DNA of 45,877 nt from contig NZ_BARG01000010.1 of NCBI RefSeq assembly GCF_000376565.1, forward strand, positions 1-45,877, read 5' to 3'. The notes under the pieces were generated by a model that was not told where the DNA came from, searched no databases, and saw nothing but the letters and a program-made list of their open reading frames with translations. Below are positions 16,494 to 25,162 of this stretch, one piece after another. Origin of the DNA: Streptomyces hokutonensis. GTDB lineage: Bacteria; Actinomycetota; Actinomycetes; Streptomycetales; Streptomycetaceae. The position numbers were made by a program, and so were the translations under genes. Within the stretch, counting starts at the first letter, position 1. Every line of letters begins with the position of its first letter.

Positions 16494-16745
16494 TCACCCC
16501 TTCCTGCGCCACCGGCGCCACCCGTCCGGCGAGTCGGCGGGCGCCTTGCGCTCCGCCTGGGCCCGGATCTCGTAGTGCGACGCGTGACTCGTGGTCCGGA
16601 AGGCCTCCTCGTACGCGGCCAGAGCACCGCCGATCCCGCCCCCGGCGGTGCCACGGCGGCGGATCCGCCGGGCGAGCAGGGTGAAGAACCCCAGCGTGAC
16701 GGCGAGAAAGCCGAGCAGGGCGAGGTACGGCAACAACGCGGACAT
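16494..16745 (-). CDS. Small single-pass membrane protein
   Basis: An 83-residue protein with one N-terminal hydrophobic helix (LLPYLALLGFLAVTLGFFTLL) followed by a strongly basic stretch RRIRRRG, then a soluble tail (AAYEEAFRTTSHASHYEIRAQ) ending GWRRWRRKG. The basic flank predicts that the tail is cytoplasmic. GAGGG lies just before the ATG. It heads a two-gene unit with the DUF6314-like gene. It has no recognised family. Confidence 0.65.
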   Translation of the reverse strand: MSALLPYLALLGFLAVTLGFFTLLARRIRRRGTAGGGIGGALAAYEEAFRTTSHASHYEIRAQAERKAPADSPDGWRRWRRKG

Positions 16746-16781
16746 GCCCTCGACCCTACGTCCCCCTCCGCACCCACCCCA

Positions 16782-16860
16782 TTGACGTGCTCACGACCCT
16801 TGCCTATCTTGCCGTTCGAAGTGCTGACCGACGTCCGATATCTCGAACTGGACATTCGAG
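16782..16860 (+). promoter_or_regulatory. Promoter and downstream operator of the arabinofuranosidase gene
   Basis: TTGACG (16782-16787), a 17-base spacer and TATCTT (16805-16810) form a near-consensus vegetative promoter. About 25-45 bases after the predicted start, CTCGAA (16842-16847) and TTCGAG (16855-16860) form an inverted repeat with a seven-base spacer; another TTCGAA lies at 16815-16820 next to the start point. A repressor bound here would block elongation, as expected for a sugar-responsive hydrolase gene. Confidence 0.65.
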
Positions 16861-16896
16861 CATCGCGCACGATCCGATACGAGCCGCGGAGTATCC

Positions 16897-19383
16897 ATGT
16901 CACGCACCAGCCGCACCCGCCTGAGACTTGCCCTAGGGGCAAGCGCTTTCCTGCTGGCGACGGCCGTCGTCCCCGCCCCCGCCCACGCCGAGGACGTCAC
17001 CGACTACGCGATCACCGTCGACCCGGGCACACGGGGCGCAACGATCGACAAGACGATGTACGGCGTCTTCTTCGAGGACATCAACCGCGCGGCCGACGGC
17101 GGCCTGTACGCCGAACTCGTCCAGAACCGGTCCTTCGAGTACTCCACCGACGACAACAAGTCGTACACCCCGCTGACCGGTTGGACGGTCGCCGGCACGG
17201 CCCAGGTGGTGAACGACGCCGGCCGCCTCAACGAGACCAACCGCAACTACCTTTCCCTGGCTGCCGGTTCGTCCGTCACCGACGCCGGCTACAACACCGG
17301 CATCGCGGTCGAGGACGGCAAGAAGTACGACTTCTCGGTGTGGGCCCGCGCCGAGGGCGGCACCACGCTCACGGTGAGCCTCCAGGACACCGGCGGCACC
17401 CTGGCGACCGCCTACCAGGTCGCCGTGCGGAAGAGCGGCTGGGCCAAGTACAGGGCCACGTTCACCGCGACCCGCACCAGCGCCACGGGCCGCCTCACCG
17501 TCGCATCCTCCGCCGCGACCGCCCTCGACATGGTCTCCCTCTTTCCCCGCGACACCTACAGGCACGAGCCCAACGGCCTGCGCAAGGACCTCGCCGAGAA
17601 GATCGCCGCCCTGCACCCGGGCTTCGTGCGCTTCCCCGGCGGCTGCCTGGTCAACACCGGTTCCATGGACGACTACAGCGCGGCCTCCGGCTACCAGCGC
17701 AAGCGCTCGTACCAGTGGAAGGACACCGTCGGCCCGGTCGAGCAGCGCGCCACCAATTCCAACTTCTGGGGCTACAACCAGAGTTACGGCCTCGGCTACT
17801 ACGAGTACTTCCGCCTCGCCGAGGACATCGGCGCGATGCCGCTGCCCGTCGTACCTGCCCTGGTGACCGGCTGCGGCCAGAACAAGGCCGTGGACGACCC
17901 CGCGCTGTTGAAGCGGCACATCCAGGACACCCTGGATCTCATCGAGTTCGCCAACGGCCCGGTCACCTCGAAGTGGGGCAAGCTGCGCGCCCAGATGGGC
18001 CACCCCAAGCCCTTCCACCTCACCCACATCGAGGTCGGCAACGAGGAGAACCTCCCCACCGAGTTCTTCGCCCGCTTCACGCAGTTCCGTACGGCGATCC
18101 AGGCCGCGTACCCGTACATGACCGTGATCTCCAACGCGGGCCCGGACGACAGCGGTTCGACCTTCGACACGGCTTGGCAGCTCAACAAGGACGCCAAGGT
18201 CGACATGGTCGACGAGCACTACTACAACAGCCCGCAGTGGTTCCTGCAGAACAACAGCCGCTACGACTCCTACGACCGCACCGGCCCGAAGGTCTTCCTC
18301 GGCGAATACGCCTCCGGCGGCAACGCGTTCAAGAACGGCCTCGCCGAAGCGGCCTACATGACCGGCCTGGAACGCAACGCCGATGTCGTCAAACTCGCCT
18401 CCTACGCACCGCTGTTCGCCAACGAGGACTACGTCCAGTGGCGCCCGGACCTGGTCTGGTTCAACAACCACGCCTCCTGGGGCTCCGCCAACTACGAGGT
18501 CCAGAAGCTGTTCATGAACAACGTCGGCAGCCGGGTCGTGCCCTCAACTGCCACCGGCACTCCGTCACTTGTTGCCCCGATCTCCGGCGCGGTCGGCCTG
18601 TCGACCTGGGCGACGAGCGCGGCCTACGACGATGTGAAGGTGACGGCGGCGGACGGTACGGCCCTGCTCTCCGACGATTTCTCCGGTGACGCGACGCAGT
18701 GGACCCATACGGGAGGCGGGAGTTGGAGCCTCCAGGACGGGCAGTACGTCCAGACCGACACCGCCGCCGAGAACACCATGGTGTCGGCGGGCGACCCGGC
18801 CTGGCACGACTACGACCTGCATGTGAAGGCGACGAAGAAGGCAGGAAAGGAAGGCTTCCTGGTCGCGTTCGGCGTCAAGGACACCGGCAACTACTACTGG
18901 TGGAACCTGGGCGGCTGGAACAACACCCAGACCGCCGTCGAACAGGCCGTGGACGGCGGCAAGTCGACGCTGATCGCCAAGCCGGGGACCATCGAGACGG
19001 GCCGCTCCTACGACGTCGACATCAAGGTGAGGGGCCGTCAGGTCACCCTGTACCTCGACGGGCAGGAGTGGGGAAGCTTCACCGACGACCAGCCGGCCGA
19101 GCCGTTCCGCCAGGTCGTCACCAAGGACGCCAAGACCGGTGACCTGATCGTCAAGGTCGTCAACGCCCAGCCCTCGGCGGCCCGTACGGCGATCGACCTG
19201 GGCGGCGCCAAGGTCGCGTCCAGGGCGAAGGTGACCACGCTCGCCGCCGCACCCGACGCGGTGAACAGCGAGACGGCCACGGCGGTCGCCCCGGTCGCAT
19301 CCACCTTCAACGGCGTTGCCGACAGGTTCAGTTACACCTTCCCGGCCAACTCGATCACCTTCCTGAGGATCAGGCAGAAGTAG
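16897..19383 (+). CDS. Secreted GH51 alpha-L-arabinofuranosidase
   Basis: An 828-residue secreted exo-enzyme that releases terminal arabinofuranose from arabinan or arabinoxylan. A Sec signal (RLRLALGASAFLLATAVVP, cut near AHAED) leads the protein. The GH51 domain begins at TMYGVFFEDINRAADGGLYA, contains a small carbohydrate-binding-like insertion (about 85-210), then FVRFPGGCLVNTG. The acid/base glutamate is Glu383 in IEVGNEE and the nucleophile is Glu470 in VFLGEYASGG. From about residue 585 a lectin/glucanase-like domain (DDFSGDATQWTHTGGGSWSL...) is appended, probably for substrate binding. The final 14 bases overlap the convergent decarboxylase-family gene. Regulation is probably by the operator at 16842-16860. 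Confidence 0.95.
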   Translation: MSRTSRTRLRLALGASAFLLATAVVPAPAHAEDVTDYAITVDPGTRGATIDKTMYGVFFEDINRAADGGLYAELVQNRSFEYSTDDNKSYTPLTGWTVAGTAQVVNDAGRLNETNRNYLSLAAGSSVTDAGYNTGIAVEDGKKYDFSVWARAEGGTTLTVSLQDTGGTLATAYQVAVRKSGWAKYRATFTATRTSATGRLTVASSAATALDMVSLFPRDTYRHEPNGLRKDLAEKIAALHPGFVRFPGGCLVNTGSMDDYSAASGYQRKRSYQWKDTVGPVEQRATNSNFWGYNQSYGLGYYEYFRLAEDIGAMPLPVVPALVTGCGQNKAVDDPALLKRHIQDTLDLIEFANGPVTSKWGKLRAQMGHPKPFHLTHIEVGNEENLPTEFFARFTQFRTAIQAAYPYMTVISNAGPDDSGSTFDTAWQLNKDAKVDMVDEHYYNSPQWFLQNNSRYDSYDRTGPKVFLGEYASGGNAFKNGLAEAAYMTGLERNADVVKLASYAPLFANEDYVQWRPDLVWFNNHASWGSANYEVQKLFMNNVGSRVVPSTATGTPSLVAPISGAVGLSTWATSAAYDDVKVTAADGTALLSDDFSGDATQWTHTGGGSWSLQDGQYVQTDTAAENTMVSAGDPAWHDYDLHVKATKKAGKEGFLVAFGVKDTGNYYWWNLGGWNNTQTAVEQAVDGGKSTLIAKPGTIETGRSYDVDIKVRGRQVTLYLDGQEWGSFTDDQPAEPFRQVVTKDAKTGDLIVKVVNAQPSAARTAIDLGGAKVASRAKVTTLAAAPDAVNSETATAVAPVASTFNGVADRFSYTFPANSITFLRIRQK

Positions 19384-19810
19384 CCGCTGCCTCCGGCGTG
19401 GGCCGCTGTCCCAGCGGCAGCAGCCCACGCTCGGCGAAGACCTTCTTCGCCGCGAAGGTCGCGTTGAGGGCCTTCGGCATCCCGCAGTACACGGCCGAGT
19501 GCGTCAGGGCCTCGACGATCTCCTCCGGGGTGAGGCCCACGTTCAGCGCGGCGTTCACATGTACGTCGAGCTGGGCCTCGCAGCCGCCGAGCGCGGTGAG
19601 CATGCCCAGCGTCACCAACTGGCGGTCGCGCGGGGCGAGTCCGGGGCGGTCGTAGATCTCGCCGAAGGCCCAGGCGACGACCTGGTGGCCCAGTTCGGGG
19701 TTGATGTCGGCGAGCGAGTCGACGACCCGCTGCCCGGCCTCGCCGTCGACCCGCTTCAGGACCTCAAGGCCGTGGGTGAACCGCTCTTCTCGGGTGGTGC
19801 TCGCGCTCAT
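19370..19810 (-). CDS. Carboxymuconolactone decarboxylase (AhpD-like) family protein
   Basis: A 146-residue all-helical protein of the carboxymuconolactone decarboxylase family (ELGHQVVAWAFGEIYDRPGL, RDRQLVTLGMLTALGGCEAQ, LDVHVNAALNVGLTPEEIVEALTHSAVYCGMPKALNA). It lacks the CxxC pair of AhpD peroxidase partners: the two cysteines lie far apart, in GGCEAQ and VYCGMP. It resembles PcaC-type members. It is translated behind merR with an ATGA overlap at 19807-19810, so the MerR regulator probably controls its own operon partner. This suggests a response to a redox or aromatic-electrophile signal, which is inferred. Confidence 0.88.
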   Translation of the reverse strand: MSASTTREERFTHGLEVLKRVDGEAGQRVVDSLADINPELGHQVVAWAFGEIYDRPGLAPRDRQLVTLGMLTALGGCEAQLDVHVNAALNVGLTPEEIVEALTHSAVYCGMPKALNATFAAKKVFAERGLLPLGQRPTPEAAATSA

Positions 19811-20259
19811 GTCAGTTCTTCCGATCCCGGCTGCTCGTATTCGTATTCGTGTTCGTCGAGGAGCAGCTGTTCGTAGTGGTCGATCTTGTGGTCCAGCACA
19901 GTCGCGTTGCGGCGCAACACCCTTATGCGGTCGGCCAGTTCGGCGCGGTGCTCGCGGAGCATCGCCAGCCGGTCGGGGACCGTGGCGTTCCCCGCCGCCC
20001 GCAGCGCGGCGAACCGCTGCATGTCGGCGATCGACATGCCCGTCTCGCGCAGCCGCAGCAGAAACTCCAGCCAGGCCAGGTCCGCTGCCTGATATCGCCG
20101 TTGGTTGCCGGTGCTCCGGCCGACCCGCTCGATCAGGCCGGCCTTCTCGTAGTAGCGCAGGGTGTCGTGCGAGAGTCCCGTGCGCTCGGCGACCTGGGCG
20201 ATGGTCAGGGTGGGTTCCCGGTCCCCGGGGAGGGGGTTCAGGGGCTGTCCGCTGCTCAT
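19807..20259 (-). CDS. MerR-family transcriptional regulator
   Basis: A 150-residue regulator with the MerR winged helix LTIAQVAERTGLSHDTLRYY and EKAGLIERVGRSTGNQRRYQ, then a dimerisation coiled coil (MSIADMQRFAALRAAG... AMLREHRAELADRIRVLRRN) and an acidic tail. The metal-binding cysteines of MerR, ZntR and SoxR are absent, so it probably responds to an organic or redox signal. The ATG at 20259 is preferred over the GTG at 20265 because the promoter's -10 element (20272-20267) places the transcription start at about 20260, giving a leaderless mRNA. It overlaps the decarboxylase-family gene by ATGA. Confidence 0.9.
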   Translation of the reverse strand: MSSGQPLNPLPGDREPTLTIAQVAERTGLSHDTLRYYEKAGLIERVGRSTGNQRRYQAADLAWLEFLLRLRETGMSIADMQRFAALRAAGNATVPDRLAMLREHRAELADRIRVLRRNATVLDHKIDHYEQLLLDEHEYEYEQPGSEELT

Positions 20260-20266
20260 GAACACA

Positions 20267-20297
20267 ACCGTAGAACCTGGAGCGCGCTCCAGGTCAA
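20267..20297 (-). promoter_or_regulatory. MerR-type promoter with 19-bp spacer and perfect dyad
   Basis: Read on the minus strand: TTGACC (20297-20292), a spacer of exactly 19 bases, then TACGGT (20272-20267). The perfect 18-bp palindrome CCTGGAGCGCGCTCCAGG (20276-20293) fills the spacer. Over-long spacers holding the operator dyad are the hallmark of MerR-activated promoters. It drives merR and the following gene. Confidence 0.85.
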
Positions 20298-20310
20298 GCC
20301 CTGTCGGGGA

Positions 20311-21549
<1,239 letters not shown>

Positions 21550-21566
21550 TCACCTCTCACGGTTTT

Positions 21567-21618
21567 GCTTTCGATTCTCCGTGAGGAAAGCTAGAACTCC
21601 TCACGGAGAATCGCAAGC
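21567..21618. promoter_or_regulatory. Long inverted repeat over overlapping divergent promoters
   Basis: Two 21-base arms, 21567-21587 and 21598-21618, are complementary with one mismatch (at 21614) and separated by AAGCTAGAAC. Symmetric promoters can be read inside: TTTCGA (21569-21574), 17 bases, TAGAAC (21592-21597) on the plus strand, and TTGCGA (21616-21611), 17 bases, TAGCTT (21593-21588) on the minus strand. The two -10 elements overlap, so both promoters could not be occupied at once. The same bases could form a cruciform or an RNA hairpin. Confidence 0.7.
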
Positions 21619-21632
21619 ATTACCATGAGGCC

Positions 21633-22244
21633 GTGGATCACGACGCGCCCGTCTACCTGCACCAGCTCCCGGTCCCCGGCGAGGAGCGCTACCTCTCCCT
21701 GGCCCTGGTCAACACGCGCTTCGCGCTCAGCCACGGCACGGTCGACCTGCTCGACGGCGTCGAGGCCGCCCACCTCTGGCTCGTACGCCATCAACTGCTG
21801 CCCGACCGCGTGGTGTTGAACGGCCGGCAGTCCGGCCGGCTCCGCGCCCTGCGCGAGGCCCTGCGCGCCCTCTTCGAGGCCTACGGCGACGGTCGCGTCC
21901 CGTCCGCCGAGAACCTCGACACCCTCAACTCCGCGCTGGCGGCGGCCCCTTCGACCCCTCGGCTGCTCTGGCCCGCCGACGGCCCGCGCCGCGCCGACGA
22001 ACCCGACACCGGCAACCCGGCGGCGGCAGCCCTCTCCCTCCTCGCCGAGGACACCACCGACCTCCTCACCGGCCCCGAGGCCGAACAGCTCACCGCATGC
22101 GCCGCCCAGGGCTGCACCCGCTGGTTCCTCCGCTCGCACGGGGCCCGGCGCTGGTGCACGACCAGATGCGGGAACCGGGTGCGGGCGGCTCGGGCCTATG
22201 CGGCCAAGCGCGAGCCCACCGTGTCGCGTCGCCCCGACGGCTGA
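21633..22244 (+). CDS. CGNR zinc-finger (ABATE-domain) regulator
   Basis: A 203-residue protein with an N-terminal ABATE domain (YLSLALVNTRFALSHGTVDLLDG... LRALREALRALFEAYGDG) predicted to bind a small-molecule stress signal, and a C-terminal CGNR zinc finger: CAAQGCTRWFLRSHGARRWC, TTRCGNRVRAARAYAAK. The four cysteines are intact. Family members are transcription factors. The GTG at 21633 lacks a well-spaced ribosome site (GAGG is only two bases away). TACCAT at 21621-21626 would allow a leaderless start at the GTG, as an alternative to TAGAAC at 21592. It is divergent from the desulfurase gene and probably binds the intervening dyad, which is inferred. Confidence 0.87.
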   Translation: MDHDAPVYLHQLPVPGEERYLSLALVNTRFALSHGTVDLLDGVEAAHLWLVRHQLLPDRVVLNGRQSGRLRALREALRALFEAYGDGRVPSAENLDTLNSALAAAPSTPRLLWPADGPRRADEPDTGNPAAAALSLLAEDTTDLLTGPEAEQLTACAAQGCTRWFLRSHGARRWCTTRCGNRVRAARAYAAKREPTVSRRPDG

Positions 22245-22461
22245 GCTGCGAATGGCGAGCGCGCGGTTTGGCGGCGCGTCCCGCCGACCGGCCCGCGGCC
22301 GTAGCCGCCCTGTGCGGACTGATCGACGCCCGGGCCCCCGAGCCGGTGTGGGCGCCCTCGCCCGCCACGTCGTACGACGACAGCGCGAGCGCGACGCCGA
22401 GGGCGTCGGCCGGTTCGGGAACCCGGGCGGCCGATGATCGCCGACCGAGACCGCGTGGGCC

Positions 22462-23100
22462 TCACGCTCGCGCGAGGCGCCGTCGGTAGTGGCCGATGAC
22501 GTAGTGCATGGGGACGACGGTGGCCCAGAAGCACATGGCCGCCGTCGTGTTGACATAGGCCAGCGGGATGGACAGGGCGAAGATCAGTGCGCTGGCGCTG
22601 AGTTGTGTGGTGAAGCGGCGGCGGGCCACCGCGGCCGGTGACTCGGGCGAGGGGTGCACCTGGCGTTGCGTGAGCAGCAGCAGGGCCACATGCACCCCGT
22701 GGATCGCGGTCATGGCCCCCGCGTAGAGGGCGACGGCCTCCGGATGGGAGGCGTACTCGGCCAGCAGCGCGGTCGGGAAGGGCAGCAGTGCGACCAGCCC
22801 GAGCCCGACGAGTATCAGGTGGGTGACCGTGGTCGTCTCGGTGCGCAGTGAGGTGAGGATGCGCCGGTGGTCCCGCCAGAACCCGGAAATCAGCGAGAAG
22901 CTCAGGGCGAAGGCCCCGATGCTGGGCAGGGCCTCGCCGAGCGCCTTGTGGAATCCGGCGTCGTCCAGATGCGCGGGGACGGCCACGTCGATCACGAGCA
23001 GTGTCATCGCGATGGCATAGATACCGTCGGACAGGGCGATCAGGCGGGTCGGGCCGGGGTCGTTCTCGTGCGGGCGGGTCTCTGCCAGGGGCTCCGTCAT
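22462..23100 (-). CDS. TMEM175/DUF1211-family membrane channel
   Basis: A 212-residue integral membrane protein with the TMEM175 signature ALSDGIYAIAMTLLVIDVAV (FSDG-like) in helix 1, the sequence that lines the pore of prokaryotic TMEM175 potassium channels. Further helices include SIGAFALSFSLISGFWRDHR, LILVGLGLVALLPFPTALLAEY, VALYAGAMTAIHGVHVALLLL, SASALIFALSIPLAYV and AAMCFWATVVPMHYVIGHY, six in all. The usual Phe of FSDG is Leu (ALSDG). It is convergent with the CGNR gene; 217 bases between them hold no gene I can recognise. Channel function is from the family, not proven here. Confidence 0.9.
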   Translation of the reverse strand: MTEPLAETRPHENDPGPTRLIALSDGIYAIAMTLLVIDVAVPAHLDDAGFHKALGEALPSIGAFALSFSLISGFWRDHRRILTSLRTETTTVTHLILVGLGLVALLPFPTALLAEYASHPEAVALYAGAMTAIHGVHVALLLLTQRQVHPSPESPAAVARRRFTTQLSASALIFALSIPLAYVNTTAAMCFWATVVPMHYVIGHYRRRLARA

Positions 23101-23215
23101 GGCGACGAGGGTAGGGCGTCGTGGTACGCCTGCGACGCGTCGGGCGGGGTGGGCGTCCGTCGTGTGACGTCACCAACCGGGCGTGCCCGAGCCGAGCGGT
23201 CGCCGGGTATCGGCG

Positions 23216-23959
23216 TCAGGAGGAGCGGGCCAGGACGCAGAACTCGTGGCCCTCCGGGTCGGACAGGCACCGCCACGGGACATCGCCCTGGCCGACGTCG
23301 AGGTCGGTGGCGCCGAGGGCCCGCAGCCGGGCCGCCTCCGCCTCCTGATCGTCACTCGGATACCGCAGCAGGTCGAGATGGACGCGGTCCGGCACGGTCT
23401 TCAGGCCGGGGGTGCGGAGGAACTCGAAGTACGGTCCGTCGCCCTTGGGGGAGCGGAACGTCGCGTGGTCGTCGCTCACCTCGTGCAGTGTCCAGTCCGT
23501 CGCCGCACCCCAGAACCGGGCCATGGCCCGCGGATCCACGCAGTCGATCACGACGGCGGCGATCGGCCCGGTGTCCCGGTAGACCTCCCTAGGCTCCAGC
23601 ACGCAGAACTCGTTGCCCTCCGGATCCGCGAGCACCGTCCACGGCACCTCGCCCTGGCCCACGTCGACGGGTGTCGCGCCGAGCGAGCGGAGGCGCGCGA
23701 TCAGCTCCGACTGGTGGGCGGCGGAGGCGGTGGCGAGATCGAGGTGTACGCGGTTCTTCGTCGCAGTCCTGGGTTCCGGTACGGCGATGACGTCGACGCA
23801 GACACCCACCGGGTCGAGCCAGTCGAAGCCGGCGGGTTTGACGGCCGTCGCGCCGGGCTCCGCGCTGGAGACGCTCCAGCCGAGAGCTTCCGCCCAGAAC
23901 CGTCCGACCGCTGTGTCGTCGACGGCCTTGATGTTCACCAGGACAGGTCGCAGCGTCAT
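23216..23959 (-). CDS. Two-domain VOC (glyoxalase/bleomycin-resistance-like) protein
   Basis: A 247-residue tandem vicinal-oxygen-chelate protein. Domain 1 (about 1-125) runs from VLVNIKAVDDTAVGRFWAEA to VPWTVLADPEGNEFCVLEP; domain 2 (about 130-244) repeats the pattern from AAVVIDCVDPRAMARFWGAA to VPWRCLSDPEGHEFCVLAR. Both halves have the VHLDL segment and the DVGQG(E/D)VPW stretch, so they arose by internal duplication. The group resembles the Glyoxalase_6 type common in Streptomyces, of unknown substrate. The ATG start follows GATCGCCGGC, a weak ribosome site. It appears to be a single-gene unit. Confidence 0.88.
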   Translation of the reverse strand: MTLRPVLVNIKAVDDTAVGRFWAEALGWSVSSAEPGATAVKPAGFDWLDPVGVCVDVIAVPEPRTATKNRVHLDLATASAAHQSELIARLRSLGATPVDVGQGEVPWTVLADPEGNEFCVLEPREVYRDTGPIAAVVIDCVDPRAMARFWGAATDWTLHEVSDDHATFRSPKGDGPYFEFLRTPGLKTVPDRVHLDLLRYPSDDQEAEAARLRALGATDLDVGQGDVPWRCLSDPEGHEFCVLARSS

Positions 23960-24044
23960 GCCGGCGATCCTATGCGCCCGTGTGACGGAGCGCCGTGGAG
24001 CCGATGCCCGGAGAGGTACGCCCCGGGCGTGAAGTGCGCGTCCG

Positions 24045-24446
24045 TCACGGGGTGATCGCGATGGCGACGAGTCGACGCTCGCGGCCGAGGGCCCGGTCGA
24101 GGAGGCGCACCACGCGGTACATCAGGAATCGCTGCTTCATCAGCTCCTGGACACGAGCGGTCTCCGCAGCGTCCAGGAGCCGGGCGGTGGCCGGGACGGT
24201 GGGGGCCTCGGCGGGAACGGTGCCCCTCATGTCGCACGGGGCGACGGTCACTTGCGGGGTGTGGCGGATCCGCTTGACCTTTCCGGTGTCCGGTGGGGTC
24301 AGCGCGTAGAGGGTCCCGTCGTGCACGAGGCCGCCGACCGGGGTGGCGACCGGCCGTCCGTCGCGACGGAAGGTGGTCAGGCGGACGTGCTTGCCCTTGC
24401 CGATGCGGTCGAGAGCCTGGTGGAAGTCGCTGCGCGGGGTGGACAT
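24045..24446 (-). CDS. PPOX-class F420-dependent flavin-fold oxidoreductase
   Basis: A 133-residue split-barrel protein of the pyridoxamine-phosphate-oxidase-like superfamily: KGKHVRLTTFRRDGRPVATPVGGLVHDGTLYALTPPDTGKVKRIRHTPQVTVAPCDMRGTV. This is the actinobacterial F420-binding PPOX type, with the DGRPVATPV strand and the TGKVKRIR phosphate-binding region. Such enzymes reduce small substrates with F420H2. GGAG lies six bases before the ATG. It follows the tetR gene by 14 bases, so the two form one operon, and the SDR across the divergent promoter is probably a co-regulated redox partner. Confidence 0.88.
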   Translation of the reverse strand: MSTPRSDFHQALDRIGKGKHVRLTTFRRDGRPVATPVGGLVHDGTLYALTPPDTGKVKRIRHTPQVTVAPCDMRGTVPAEAPTVPATARLLDAAETARVQELMKQRFLMYRVVRLLDRALGRERRLVAIAITP

Positions 24447-24460
24447 GTGCGTCTCCGGAA

Positions 24461-25063
24461 CTAGTGGGCGTGCTGACCGGCGAGGGCGCGGGCCGTGCGC
24501 GCGGCCTGCTCCTCGACCGACGAGCGGGTGTTCCAGGTGCCGGGCAGCATGTCCTGCTGCTGGAACAGGGCCAGTCCGTGGGCTGCCGCGGCGACCTGGA
24601 CGAGCAACTCGAAGGCATCGTCGGGATCGGGGGCGATCTCGCCGGTGACGGGCATCAGGTCGTCGTACAACGCGCTTCCGGCCCGGGCCAGTTCGGGATG
24701 TCGGCTCTTGTCGAGTCCTGCCAGAAAGGTGATGTCGAAGAGGGCGCGCTCTTCGGCGGCGAACCGTACGTAGGCGACCGCGAAGGCCGACAACCGCTCG
24801 ATGGGAGCCGTGTGCGCGGCCAGCGCGGCGCGGTAGCGGCGTCGCTGCTCCTCGTAGCCCTTCAGGGCCAGCGCGGCCAGCAGGGCCTCCCGGTCGGTGA
24901 AGTGCTTGTACGGCGCGGACACACTCACTCCGGCCCGGCGGCACGCCTCGGCGAGGGTGAATCCGTGTGGACCCCGCTCGCCGACCAGGGCGAGCGCGGC
25001 CTCCTCCAGTGCGTTGCGCAGGTCTCCGTGGTGGGTGCCGGTGGGACGCCGTTTGACTGCCAT
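24461..25063 (-). CDS. TetR-family regulator
   Basis: A 200-residue TetR repressor. The N-terminal helix-turn-helix is clear: LRNALEEAALALVGERGPHG followed by FTLAEACRRAGVSVSAPYKH and FTDREALLAALA. The C-terminal domain (AAEERALFDITFLAG, DAFELLVQVAAAAHGLALFQ) matches the TetR_C_33/WHG type. The ATG at 25063 starts the family sequence, but only GAGG immediately upstream could serve as ribosome site; in-frame starts up to 25090 remain possible. It shares a promoter region with the divergent SDR gene and a likely operator at 25082-25109. Confidence 0.92.
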   Translation of the reverse strand: MAVKRRPTGTHHGDLRNALEEAALALVGERGPHGFTLAEACRRAGVSVSAPYKHFTDREALLAALALKGYEEQRRRYRAALAAHTAPIERLSAFAVAYVRFAAEERALFDITFLAGLDKSRHPELARAGSALYDDLMPVTGEIAPDPDDAFELLVQVAAAAHGLALFQQQDMLPGTWNTRSSVEEQAARTARALAGQHAH

Positions 25064-25081
25064 GCCTCGAAGGTTAACACT

Positions 25082-25109
25082 ATTCACCATAGGTAAATAC
25101 CATTCACCA
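25082..25109. promoter_or_regulatory. Candidate TetR operator between tetR and SDR genes
   Basis: ATTCACC (25082-25088) and GGTAAAT (25092-25098) form an inverted repeat with one mismatch and a three-base centre; ATTCACCA recurs at 25102-25109, exactly 20 bases later. GGTAAATACC (25092-25101) is also symmetric. The AT-rich block stands out from the surrounding GC-rich DNA, and lies 19-46 bases upstream of the tetR start. Confidence 0.65.
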
Positions 25110-25162
25110 CAGCCCGGGATCAGACTCGGCCCCGGGTTCGCATACGACACCGGGAGCAACAG

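Noticed and set aside
16575..18689. A 704-codon frame over the arabinofuranosidase gene
   Set aside because: It is a frame-shifted shadow of the GH51 protein, whose signal peptide and catalytic motifs lie in the other frame.
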